From: Pyxicephalus adspersus
Lineage: Eukaryota > Chordata > Amphibia > Anura > Pyxicephalidae
Direction of reading: 5' to 3'
Assembly (NCBI RefSeq): GCF_032062135.1
Contig: NC_092859.1
Span: forward strand, 127,779,391-127,843,390
DNA: 64,000 bases
Part shown: positions 13,380-23,780 of the stretch, piece by piece
How positions within the stretch are numbered: position 1 is the stretch's first letter
Layout: every line of letters starts with the position of its first letter
Translations under genes and position numbers: made by a program
The notes under the pieces: generated by a model
The model's database searches: none
What the model was told of the DNA's origin: nothing
Seen by the model: the letters and a program-made list of their open reading frames with translations, nothing else

Positions 13380-15225
13380 TTTATTTTTTTTATTTGCCAG
13401 GGACCATGCTTCTTTCCATAAGTCCTAACATAGACCTTGCCGGGTATCAGCATAACCCACTGGTGCAGTAAAACTTATGTGTAAATTTTAACTTTTACGA
13501 AGTCAGAGCATGCTCTGTTATCTGAATTTTCCTACCCCTTTCCCGTATTACAAAACTTGTATGTCATCCAAGTAGAAAGAATAAAGTGGAGTGTCATACA
13601 TTCCCCATACCTGTAAATTCTAGAATCAGAGTGTCATGGAAGGACAAGGACTTCATGTATAAATGGCCTGCTATCAAGTTAGGGAGCTGCTTTGCCTGGC
13701 TTAAAATGCAACCAAATATCCTCTCCCTCTCAATCCCATTCACCATAATAAAGCTCCTTAAAATGCAGGAGGCATACAGTGACATGTCAATGACTATCTG
13801 TCGCATCCCTCACTTTTCCTTGCATTGATGTACGGGAGGCAATGAGGATGAAAATGGAAATGCTACCGGTAGGAAAGAATGGTTACTGCTAGTTTCACCT
13901 TCAGCATATTGTGATCACCACATAATACATAAGGAGGGGAGATCTGATTAATTGCGCTGCTATCACTGTAAGCCACCTGCATTTTAAGGAACCTGAAAGG
14001 TGATGGAGGGAAATACTAGGAAAAAGAAAGGTAGGTGGTCCCTCAGGCAGGATTAACAAATTAAGACTGGTAAATGTAAAATATACATTGCAACACAATA
14101 AAATTATCAAATAAACACAAATTAGTGCCATAAATATAAATGAATTGATGAATTTCCTTTGAGGCTGTCACATTAACATACATTGCAGGTTGAGGTTGTA
14201 AAATTTTTAATAAGGAATCACTGAAACGTAATTTTATCACAAATATCTTCATGTCTGGTAAGCGTGAGCTATTTACATATAATATATTCATCTACTTTTA
14301 ACATTGTACACAATCTTTGCCATCCCAAGAAATAGGCTTTTTAGTGAGAGAGGACACATGCAGTGAGAATAAACACACAGGGAGAGTAAAAAATTCACAA
14401 ACCTGCAGTAGAAGCAGACGCACAATTTCCTAGCAGCAGAGCAGTAGACCAACATCTCCTGCCTTGTGCAACGACTGTAACAATTAGGGACACCACAGAT
14501 CATGGGGGCACACAGCAAAATTTTAATGAACTCATCCTTGACCTCTCTCTATAGCCCCTGGTAGGGCTGTGACACTACTGTAACGTATCAGCACACAAAT
14601 ATGACTAAATCAAGGATGGGTTTTAGGAGAGCTGTTAGCATGATCATTAAAAGTGTAGGTATCGGTGTGTATGAAAGTTTCAGGCAATTAAGTTAACCCA
14701 CCTGTTACAACATTGTATATATTTACATAACTGTATTTGCTCATGCACAGGGTTCATTTTGGAGTGGCATTTGAAGCTCTGAGGGTAATAATTCTACACT
14801 GACAGATAACAAATACACAACACAGCTAAACAAATCTTTCAGCTTTGCAAACTGAGCAAGAGGTGTTGGGGGCTAGCAACAATTCTGATAACTTCTAGGC
14901 TGTAGACTTTGCCTCAAAAACTTTCCTAATGGGGGCCCTCGCATTTCCCAGTGTCATAGAACACATGTATGGGTTGCTAAAACCATAGTAATTCTACTGC
15001 TAACAATGCTATAGTTGTCACAAGGCAGGGGGCTTATTGAATCACTGAGGAGAGACCACTGATCTCAAACAAAAAGTCCAGGTTACCCTCCCACATGTTG
15101 GCTATTACAAGACAATTTGTTCCTCTAAATATGGAAACTGATAGCACAGGCCAATATATGCCCGGCCAAAAAAAATCCACCGACCCTGTGAGGGCCGTGC
15201 TAAAATCTGGGGATGCTGCTGGGCC

Positions 15226-15378
15226 TTTTTCTTCCCTGATGCCATTGGCATAATCCAAGATGATAATCCCAGGGTTTACTGGGCTCCAATTGTGAAATTG
15301 TGGTTCAGTAAGCATGAAACATAATTTTCACACATGTATTGGCCACCACAGAGTCCAGACATTAGCCAAATTGAGTTT
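15226..15378 (+). pseudogene. Tc1-like transposase relic (C-terminal part of DDE domain)
   Basis: Plus-strand codons from 15226 read FFFPDAIGIIQDDN, then PRVYWAPIVKLWFSKHET, an in-frame TAA at 15322-15324, then FSHMYWPPQSPDISQIE. QDDN corresponds to the second catalytic Asp region of Tc1 transposases, and WPPQSPD.(x)xIE to the conserved block just before the third acidic residue. Only about 50 residues remain of a roughly 340-residue family. The stop codon makes it non-functional. Similarity ends at about 15376, where an unrelated repeat begins, which suggests truncation by a later insertion or recombination. Confidence 0.75.
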
Positions 15379-15801
15379 GTATGTAAGTCGGAACAGGTAC
15401 ATTATTTTAAACAAATGCAATTAGGACAGATGTTTGTCTCGAAATTTTATTAGGAAGCATGGTGTCAGTTACTGTATAAAATCCTCACTGTGAGCTAATC
15501 CCAAACAAAGCATAAAAAAAAAACTTTATGGAGCCTAGACATTTAATTACTTCTGGAGAAAGCTGTGCTTTGATATGCAAAGAGAAATACCTGTTGAGTT
15601 TGTCTTAGTCATTAAAGAGTTACAAGAGCTTGCAGAAGAGCTCAGTCTCAGCTGTGTTTAGCAAAAGATTTCTTCTGCAAGTCATGCAAACTGCCCCTCC
15701 CCCCTCCAAGCATCCGTCCTGCACACGAGTTAGCAGGGAAGCCAAGTTGTATCTACCAGTCATCCGTATGTCGGATGTCCTTAACCTGGGGACTACCTGT
15801 A
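15376..15801 (+). repeat. Interspersed repeat of about 425 bp, unclassified
   Basis: The block begins TTTGTATGTAAGTCGGAACA and ends ATCCGTATGTCGGATGTCCT, then GGGGACTACCTGTAC. It abuts the broken Tc1 reading frame exactly. The composition (poly-A island at 15513, C-rich run near 15693) and the TATGT(AA)GTCGG motif at both ends mark it as one unit. I recall similar sequence as a common frog repeat, but class and true ends are unverified. Confidence 0.5.
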
Positions 15802-18586
15802 CAAGATCTTAATGAAAAATGTGAAAATAAATGTTGTAATATTGTATAAGCTTATTGAAAAATTATTACGGTGAATGCATGCCACAATCAAAGCTAAAGG
15901 CAGCTCAACAAAATATTAGTAATATTAGATTGTGCGATTTTTTGTGTTAGCCAAGCATTGTATATGTATATTTATAAAATACATGTATAAGATAGCATTG
16001 TGCATATGGACAAGTAGTAAGGCAGCATAAATGTACCTGCTGTTGACCATCTTTGTTGTGCTAATATTATTGAAATGTATATGTTGCAGTCCAGATGGTC
16101 ACCATTATTATTATTTTTGCTTGATACATGTTCCTTTTTTTGAAGTCCATTATCTGCCAGAGCATACAGCTGAAGAGATCTTGGAGCAGCCTTAGCATTA
16201 TACTGTCACCTGCATTTTTCCAATGCTTTACTAACACACTGCCTGCTGTTGAGTATGTTGTTCTTGAAGGTCCCAAATACTGATGTCTTGATTATAAAAT
16301 ACAGCATAAACTGTAGCAGCAGATTCAACTTTGAAGTAGTATGCATTAGCAAGTTAAAAACGTATTTCCAGCAGCTTCTACAAGCAGGACAAAACTTCAC
16401 AGATTACTAGGAATCCTATTTGCACCACACTTTTAAATTTTTTGGCTTTTGTGTGCCATAAGTTCTAGAATTCAGCTTTTTTTTTATTTACTCTTGTTTG
16501 TGTTGCTGTTTTCTTCACTTCCTGTCCTTCTCCTTACCAGACTGGAAGTGAAAGAATCTCACCAATGGAGCCTTCAACTGTGGGAAAACCTGAATGGGGT
16601 TCTAATCTTTGCCCACTCTACCCAAAACTAAATAAGAAAAAAAAATGTTTTTTGAATTTAACAGTAGAATTACTTAAAAATAAAAGGTAGAACCAATTAA
16701 CATACTTATGGTTTAGCCTGTGCTTTTAGTAGATCTCCTTATGTATTGGGGAGGGGGGAAGAGGATATTTATACTTCATGAATAAAAAAACATATATGGT
16801 ACATTGTCACTTATACCTTACAGAAAGTCGCCCATTTCACAAAAGTTGTGACAAAAATTTAAACATTAATATTTCGTTTTAGAAGTTCACATTGATCCTA
16901 CTATAATCACATACAGGATATCAAGCAGGTGGTTTAAAACACAATCACTAAACTATCAACTTCAAAATGTTACTGACATTTCAAAAGGTGTTTTTGCACC
17001 TTGTTCATGCATTTCCAATTATGTCACATTCACCCCTGCTGGAGATTACAAACAGCTGTGCCGACAATCCCTGGATGGGCTGAACTAATGCTACAGTGAA
17101 TGCTAGGCAGGGAGTAGCTAAAAAATGGAGTAGATGAGAAGCACTGAGATGGGAAAATGTTTAAAAAACAATTAAACATGGCATTTCCTATGTTACAGTG
17201 CAGAGAAGAAATTAATGTCATGCATTGAATGTTAGACAAACAGCAAAACTAAGACCAATGTTATTCTCCTTATGCTATTGAAATGCACCTCTTGTTTTTA
17301 AAGCACCCCTGTTTTGTCATTCCTAATCCTGGCATTCCAATGACTACAGAAGAACATGCTAGTATGATCTATGCTACATATGCTAACTTTAGGGTGGCAT
17401 TGGACAAAAACAACCCAAAGGATCCTTATCTAATGCCCTGCAAATATCAGGAATCTGTTCTCCATAAACACAAGGTATTTACATAGTACACAGCATTGGA
17501 TTTACAATTAGCTTGGCTCTGAACCTAAGAAAAGGAATACACCTCTTGGTCATTGAATTTTCTTCTTTTAAGAAGTACTATATTTTCTGAGTTAATGAAT
17601 ATTTAATTAGTGACCAAGAGTTTTACTCATTCATAGCAGTGCTCCGTTTTTAGACTTCGTGAGACAAAAAAAAAAAAAAACCTCAAAGGGCAAAAGGGCA
17701 ATCTTACTCCTTGTTCATACATAAAAGATGAAAACATCTGTCCAATGATACTACAAGATGCTAGGAAGGAAAACAGAGAATTAATTTATATCTTTACTAG
17801 CAGCAAGTAGTTTTTAGTAGTTAGAATAGAAATATACAGTATGTACTGTAACAGTTAAATATTTATAAACCTATAAATAATATTGCAATTATGGAGTCCA
17901 TGTATAAAGCTGGTGATGATGCTGAAATAACAATGCTACTATGTTTGCTTTGTTGATAAAAGTGGTGATCAGCTGACATAATTGTCACTTTTATAAATGT
18001 GTTCATCAGCCCATAAATTGGTTGCCATCAGTTTTAATTTTTTTTTATTTTAAAGGTATAAATCAGCATGACTGCCATTTCACAGATCGCTAGTTAGTGT
18101 TAGTGACTTGGCAACTGCAAACCTTTTAGACCGCAATGGCCATCCATGGAGTTTTGTTAAATAATGGTTCATAAATTTGCCATTTGCTTCTCCAGCCACC
18201 TGTTCACACCCCAAAACATCCATAGCCAGATGTCTGCATAATCACTAGAAACATAATTTTTCTAGACATCACCTCAAGTTTGGTAAACTACAAGCTTTTT
18301 TAGGTTAGGTGATCACTGTATACGAGGAAGCACATTAAGAACAGATGTATTTTTTTTTTATCTTATGGCAAATATTATGCAAGAACTAGGTGCCTTTAAG
18401 GTGACTTTTGATAACACAGTATTATTGGACTTAAGAAGTCTTTACAAACATAGTAAAATTAGTCCTTCTAAATAAAGAAACTGATTAGGTGCGAGAACAT
18501 ATTATTCAATAATCAATGGAATGCGGTGCAGAGTTTCAATGAAACCCCACTTGGCAAACTCTTTCATAGAATACCCAGCTATACTA

Positions 18587-18790
18587 GGGGGAGCACAGTA
18601 GCACAGAGGTTAGAACTCTGGCCTTTGCAGCGCTAGGTACCAGGTTTGGATCTTTGTCAGGATACTATCTGCATGGAGTTTGCAGGTTCTTCCTGTGTTT
18701 CCTCTGGGTACTCTGGTTTCCTCCCAAATTCCAAAAACATGCAGTTAGGGTAATTGGCTGAGCTATATAAATAATGTGTAATAATAATAC
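18587..18790 (+). mobile_element. SINE, tRNA-like head with L2-type tail (copy 2, internally deleted)
   Basis: The head retains GGTTAGAACTCTGGCCTTTG, CAGCGCTAGGTACCAGGTTT and GGATCT, close to tRNA-type A and B boxes. The body has GATACTATCTGCATGGAGTT and TTCCAAAAACATGCAGTTAG. After TAATTGGCT the element jumps directly to AGCTATATAAATAATGTGTA, so about 130 bases of the 3' half present in copy 1 are missing. It ends in a short AAT tract. Confidence 0.8.
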
Positions 18791-18807
18791 TAACTATGGC
18801 TCTAGAC

Positions 18808-19088
18808 AAACCTTTCTAACATCAGGGAAACCTTGAAATACATTTCAGGTTCTCAGGGAACTCCTTCTATAATAATTGTATTCACAGCTCATAGTACATT
18901 GATGTCGGGGTCAGTGGAAAGGATAACTCTTACATTGTTGGCCATTGGGAAGAATGTCATGCTTAAAAATAGCCAAAAAGTTATTTGGTGTCACTTCTGA
19001 GAGGTCCAAATTGGTCATTGCTCAGGGAACCCTTAGCAACCCTCAGGGAAACCATAGGGCTCCCTAGAACCCTGGTTGAGGAACACTG
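18808..19088 (-). mobile_element. hAT-Charlie-like MITE (copy B, 281 bp)
   Basis: The right end GGTTGAGGAACACTG is the clean inverted terminal repeat; the left end CAAACCTTTCTAAC is its decayed partner. The flanks CTCTAGAC (18800-18807) and CTCTAGAT (19089-19096) form a seven-of-eight matching target duplication of the nTCTAGAn type. The interior has repeated CTCAGGGAA(A)CC blocks and a CATTGTTGGCCA motif shared with the fragment at 61682. No coding capacity. Confidence 0.85.
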
Positions 19089-20409
19089 CTCTAGATAAAT
19101 ACAGTGAATGCACACAGTACTAGAAAAGTCTGTAATGTGACTGTAATATGTAATAAACAATAAAAACCTTCTTTAAAACCAGTACTCTGTCTACCTCCGT
19201 CTACATTTTTTTTACAACATGGGCACCTTAAAGGTATTCATTAGTATGGATTTTCCATTACATCTGATGCTGGTTAAAATTTAACAATTGTTAGGTATAA
19301 ACCTGAGTATCTACTAACATATAATTTGACATTGTGGCTTTCTATACCTTTACATTGCACTTAACATTTTGAATAATAGGTTATTTACTTCATAATATTA
19401 CTGTTTTAAAGGCTACAAATATGTACAAAGATAATATTAAACTTAGTAAAATCTCAAGTGCATATGTAATGCCACCTCTTCTATATTTAGCAAGCAGTGG
19501 TTTAATTATTAAAGGATATAATCCTAGAGCAAGCCAGGATGTGTCTCTGAATATGCTTTTTCACCGAAACAAACATTGATCCTTGCCATCGCAGTGCACA
19601 GTTAACAAATGCACATATACACACAAAGAATAAATGTAATTTCACTAAATTTACTTTTTTAAATCCAGAATCAAAATTATTATTTCTTTATTACTTAATG
19701 TTTTCAAATGCTAAGTAGTGCATGTACAAATGCTGGAAGAAAATATTTCCCTAGAGGGCTCTATGAAGGGTCAGAATAAGGGGAAGCAATATTAAACATT
19801 AGGTAGCTGCAGATAAGGTATTTTACACATAGCCCAAAAAATATGGAGTGCTTAAGGCTAATGTTGCTCTTGTCTTCCTTACCTTCCCTTCTGAAATTGC
19901 ACATTCTCCTTGTGGGCTGTCGGTATTAATACTTCAACCTTTGTATACTTAGTCCCTTCCTGCTTGGCAGAGCACCACAGAGAAAAGTCCACTTTGCATG
20001 AAACAGACATATTTTGGCAACTTATTTGTTCAGATGAGAATGAAAAATAAGTTAACTGATTGCTACAGACAATAAGAGCATAAAATTTTGTTTTCAGAAA
20101 AAAATTTTTTAGTTGTAGCGCCAATGGTGCTGTTTTTCAATAAATGTTGACTTTAGATATTCAACAGCTCCAAAACGAGTATTCCAATCACATCTGTTGG
20201 GCGATAGAACCCTGAGCACTTTTAATCTCTGGTATGTTTTTTTTGCATTGGATGCTTCGAAATGATGTTTAGTAAGCTAAAACAATTACTGTTTGATTGC
20301 ACTTGGCAATGTGAGAATAAGGGTGAAGTGCAGATCACATGTCCAAAATGACACATATGAGTTTGCTGCAACTATGGTATATGTGGTATCTTTATATTTC
20401 AAGGCAGAC

Positions 20410-20771
20410 CAGCGTGCAAATGTTCATATGTATGCTCTCCAGCTTAGTCACTCACCACTTGATTGGTGGGGAAATGTATCAGTTTGCATTCTCTATGCCA
20501 TCAAGGACAACACTGGTAACCAATATCCTCAAAAGGAGGAATCTACCAAGGAGAGGAGATTTAAGCATATTTTTTTTCTCAAGTCTCAAGGTTTGGGAGA
20601 CAGAGAGGTCCTAGGTGATGACATCCTGACAGGGTGGAAGCTCTTGAAACTACAAATAGTATTAGGATATGTATGAGTTTTCCCAGCATGCAAGTAGTAG
20701 TGAGTGACTAAGCATGCAAGTAGTAGTGAGTGACTAAGCTGGAGAGCATACATATGAACATTTGCACGCTG
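20410..20771. repeat. 46-bp perfect inverted repeat with 270-bp loop, plus 26-bp exact tandem duplication
   Basis: The left arm (20410-20455, starting CAGCGTGCAAATGTTCATAT) is the exact reverse complement of 20726-20771. The match extends a few bases further with one mismatch. Within the right side, 20686-20711 and 20712-20737 are identical 26-mers (GCATGCAAGTAGTAG...GACTAA). Such identity in a region of otherwise decayed repeats points to a young event. A 127-codon plus-strand frame at 20293-20676 crosses the left arm and loop but shows no family features. Confidence 0.9.
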
Positions 20772-22185
20772 AACCCCCTTCCTCAAAAATGTGGATTGGC
20801 CAGGCATGAAAAATCTATAGCAAATATATCTGTAGCACACACTGCTGGAGCAAGCACACACTGCAAGTAAGAAGTACACTCAATGCACAGGGAGCATTAC
20901 TGTTTATCTAAAATAAGAATTGTTCGATTTGCTGTGGGGAAACAAGACAGGTCATATTTAAGAAAGTGAGGCCCTTGATACTACCAACTCATCACTGCAG
21001 GTTTTTAGGTCAGAAGGGAAATCATTAAGAATGATGGATGTATTGATTTATCCAAGCAAGGATTTGGCACAGAATAGGCTAATTGAAGATTTTCATGAAT
21101 CAGAGATCTCACGAGGACTGTGAAAAACTGATCAAATGACCTCTTAGTGAACTGGTAAAAGGTTCTTTACTACTTTCAAGTTCATTTAATGCGTCAGTAA
21201 ACGCAATTGTTTCTTCTGTATGACAGACTTCCAATGAAAACTGTCTATATGCACATGCTGCTGACCTTATGAAGAAGCATTGCAGTAAGGAGAAAATACC
21301 TGGTGATCCTGCCAACACTGCAGGCTTATCCTCTCTAAGCAGTGTTGCCATCTGTCTGAAGAAAGCCGAATAATAGATGAATAAAGTAATACCAAAAAAA
21401 AAGGTCCTGATTAAAGTTAACAAAAATATATCTTGCATATATAGTTATATATTAATAAAAAATATCTCAAAAATATAATATATGATAAAAAAAATGTATA
21501 AAATTTAATAAATATATAATTGGATTGGTACAATATATGAATGAATAGCTTAGCGTGATTATTCCTAACCAGGGTGACAAGATATCCTTCTGCTACTCTG
21601 GTACGTACTTAATAAGTAAGCATAGAATGACCGTATGGGCAAAGAAATTTCACATATTTCTCTATACCTTCAGCTACCCAGTAGAACCCATTGGGGATTC
21701 TCATTGGATCCCTCTCTCTCACAGACATCAAGTGACATACTTGATGATGGGCAGAAAAAACAAAAGCCTTTTTTTTTTTTTTTTTACTAAATCACTACAT
21801 GAGAATATGAAAACCATAAAGCTAATCTCCCAAACTACTCCACTGAATTGCTAGAGGATCGGATTAGCCAGGACCCACTCTCATTAATAGGAATAAAAAT
21901 ACAAGGCAACCCTGACAGTTCTCGTGTACCACAAGACGGAATTTTATTCAGCATTCTTCACAGAAGTTCAAAATGATTAGTTCATTTATCTGCTGCAAAA
22001 TAGTATTTTGCCCTATACTTCTGAACTCGGTTTTTCTTATAGCACACTGGCTGAATAAAAGAAAGTGATATATTCCCTTCTATTGTGTGCTACTTCCCTG
22101 TCCTCTTAGTAAACTCTTCTGAGCAGGTTACTCTCCTCCTGTTACATTGTTTATATCTTTCTTCCATTTGCAACCCCTTTTTATT

Positions 22186-22235
22186 GTACTGCTCAGCATA
22201 ATATATGGGTGCTATATAAATACTGTTTATTAATA
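22186..22235 (+). mobile_element. SINE tail fragment (same family, copy 3)
   Basis: Only the L2-like 3' end is left: GTACTGCTCAGCATAATATA, then GGGTGCTATATAAATACTG. It runs directly into an AAT microsatellite, the usual position of the tail repeat. Confidence 0.6.
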
Positions 22236-22237
22236 TT

Positions 22238-22271
<34 letters not shown>
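22230..22271. repeat. (AAT)n microsatellite
   Basis: A TTAATATTATT lead-in is followed by about ten AAT/ATA units. It probably grew from the 3' tail of the adjacent SINE fragment. The Leu/Ile-rich minus-strand frame here is a repeat artefact. Confidence 0.9.
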
Positions 22272-22787
22272 TCAATCAGTTTTACCACTGCTAGTGATGT
22301 TTGCTGAGCAATGGTAATCCCTTTTTCTGATAACTATTCCAGGAGGTCCCAAGGTCCCCTTATTTGGTACAAATTGACATAAAGGCAAGGTAAGTTTAGG
22401 ATAAGAAAGATACAAGGTGTGCTTGAGTCAGTACAAGGTTACTAAATAAAACACTGCACAAAGCAAAGGTAAAAATGAAAGTTCAATGATTCATAGCAAT
22501 TATGAATCTCTTTCCTGTAGTTAATTCCTAAAACTAGGAATTCATATTCAGTTGATATATGTGCTGAACCTGCCTCTACCACCATTACTGTCTCCACACA
22601 GTGGAGAACAGTGTGCAACAAGGCATGTTAATTCAATAATGGGGAAAAAAGATCAGCTGAACGGAAACCACACTCTACATTGATGACTAGATTACAGATG
22701 AAAGTTTTTAGGAAAGTTAAAATTACCCTCCCTTTCAACAACAATCTTTACAGTTCAATTTTCCTGAGTTCAATAATGCTTTAAAAT

Positions 22788-22789
<2 letters not shown>

Positions 22790-22836
<47 letters not shown>
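22790..22836. repeat. (AT)n microsatellite
   Basis: A nearly uninterrupted TA-dinucleotide run of more than 40 bases. Confidence 0.95.
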
Positions 22837-22837
<1 letters not shown>

Positions 22838-23089
22838 CTGCATAAAGCACACTTCTTTCAGTAAAAGTGTGCACAACAGAAGCTTTTGCTTGTTTACGCT
22901 GTATAATCAAATTAAATTTGATTTGAAGATCCTATTTTCAAGAGTCAAGACATTTTCAGGAAAATACTGTAAGACCCTTGTCCAGCGCCAATGCTCACTA
23001 GAGTCCCCCAATCTAACTCTGTATTCTTTACCTACAGCAAGCCTCTGCTGAGCTGTGGGAGTGTAGATGCACTGCTCGAAGCACACAGT

Positions 23090-23780
23090 TGTCCTAAGAC
23101 TTCTGTGCTAAATGAATGGCATTTGGTAAAGGACAGAGGAGTAGAGTAAGGCAGGGGACACAATGGGAGGTCAGACAGCCCAGGGAGTAACCAGGGGATC
23201 TACAGATAACCCAGTACAGAAAAGTTCAGCAGTGGCAAGTCCGGAAAAGAGTCAGAGGTCATGCACAAGTAGGTGGTCAGTCAGCCAAACAATGTATCCA
23301 AGAGTAAAGACAAAGCAGAACTGGGGTCATAGGCAAAGGTCAGACTAGGCAGCATACAAATTACAGGGTCAGGAAACAGGCAGAATCAGCAACAGTAAAT
23401 CTAACAGATAAACACACCAGCAGCAGGTCAGCCAAGCTAGAACGCAACACTGGAACATGCAATTGATGACTATGAGGTAGCCAAAGGCTATAAAGTTCTA
23501 GCAGTCAATGGCAGGGCAGGATTGAAGCCAGAACTAATCTGCTCACTGGCTGCACTAATCTGAAATATTCCTAATTTGCACACAGCCCCAGTCTGTGCTG
23601 GGGATGCTGATGAAAGTACCTCTCAGGTACAAGCTGCACAGCTAAAAAGAAGCAGGAGATGCTGCGAGCTGCACAGCAAAAGGCAGACAACTAATTTGTT
23701 AATGTCCTTTGCTGCCACAAGCAATGCCACTGGAGAGTATAAACAGGACGTGATATACTGGGGTGACTCATAGCAGGGGA
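23090..23780. repeat. Probable interspersed repeat with GGTCAG-rich tract, unclassified
   Basis: The first half is purine-rich with irregularly repeated GGTCAG/GTCAGA/CAGAGTC words (about 23160-23420). Next come ACATGCAATTGATGACTATG, AAAGGCTATAAAGTTCTAGC and CAATGGCAGGGCAGGATTG, then a GC-richer end with CCCAGTCTGTGCTGGGG. It resembles a frequent frog interspersed repeat that I remember, but no terminal repeats, target duplication or coding domain are visible. Boundaries are approximate. Confidence 0.4.

Noticed and set aside
15034..15315. 93-codon minus-strand frame
   Set aside because: It is antisense to the Tc1-like transposase relic, which explains the sequence better.
20293..20676. 127-codon plus-strand frame
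   Set aside because: No recognisable domain; it overlaps the left arm and loop of a young inverted repeat, and overlapping frames of similar length exist on both strands.
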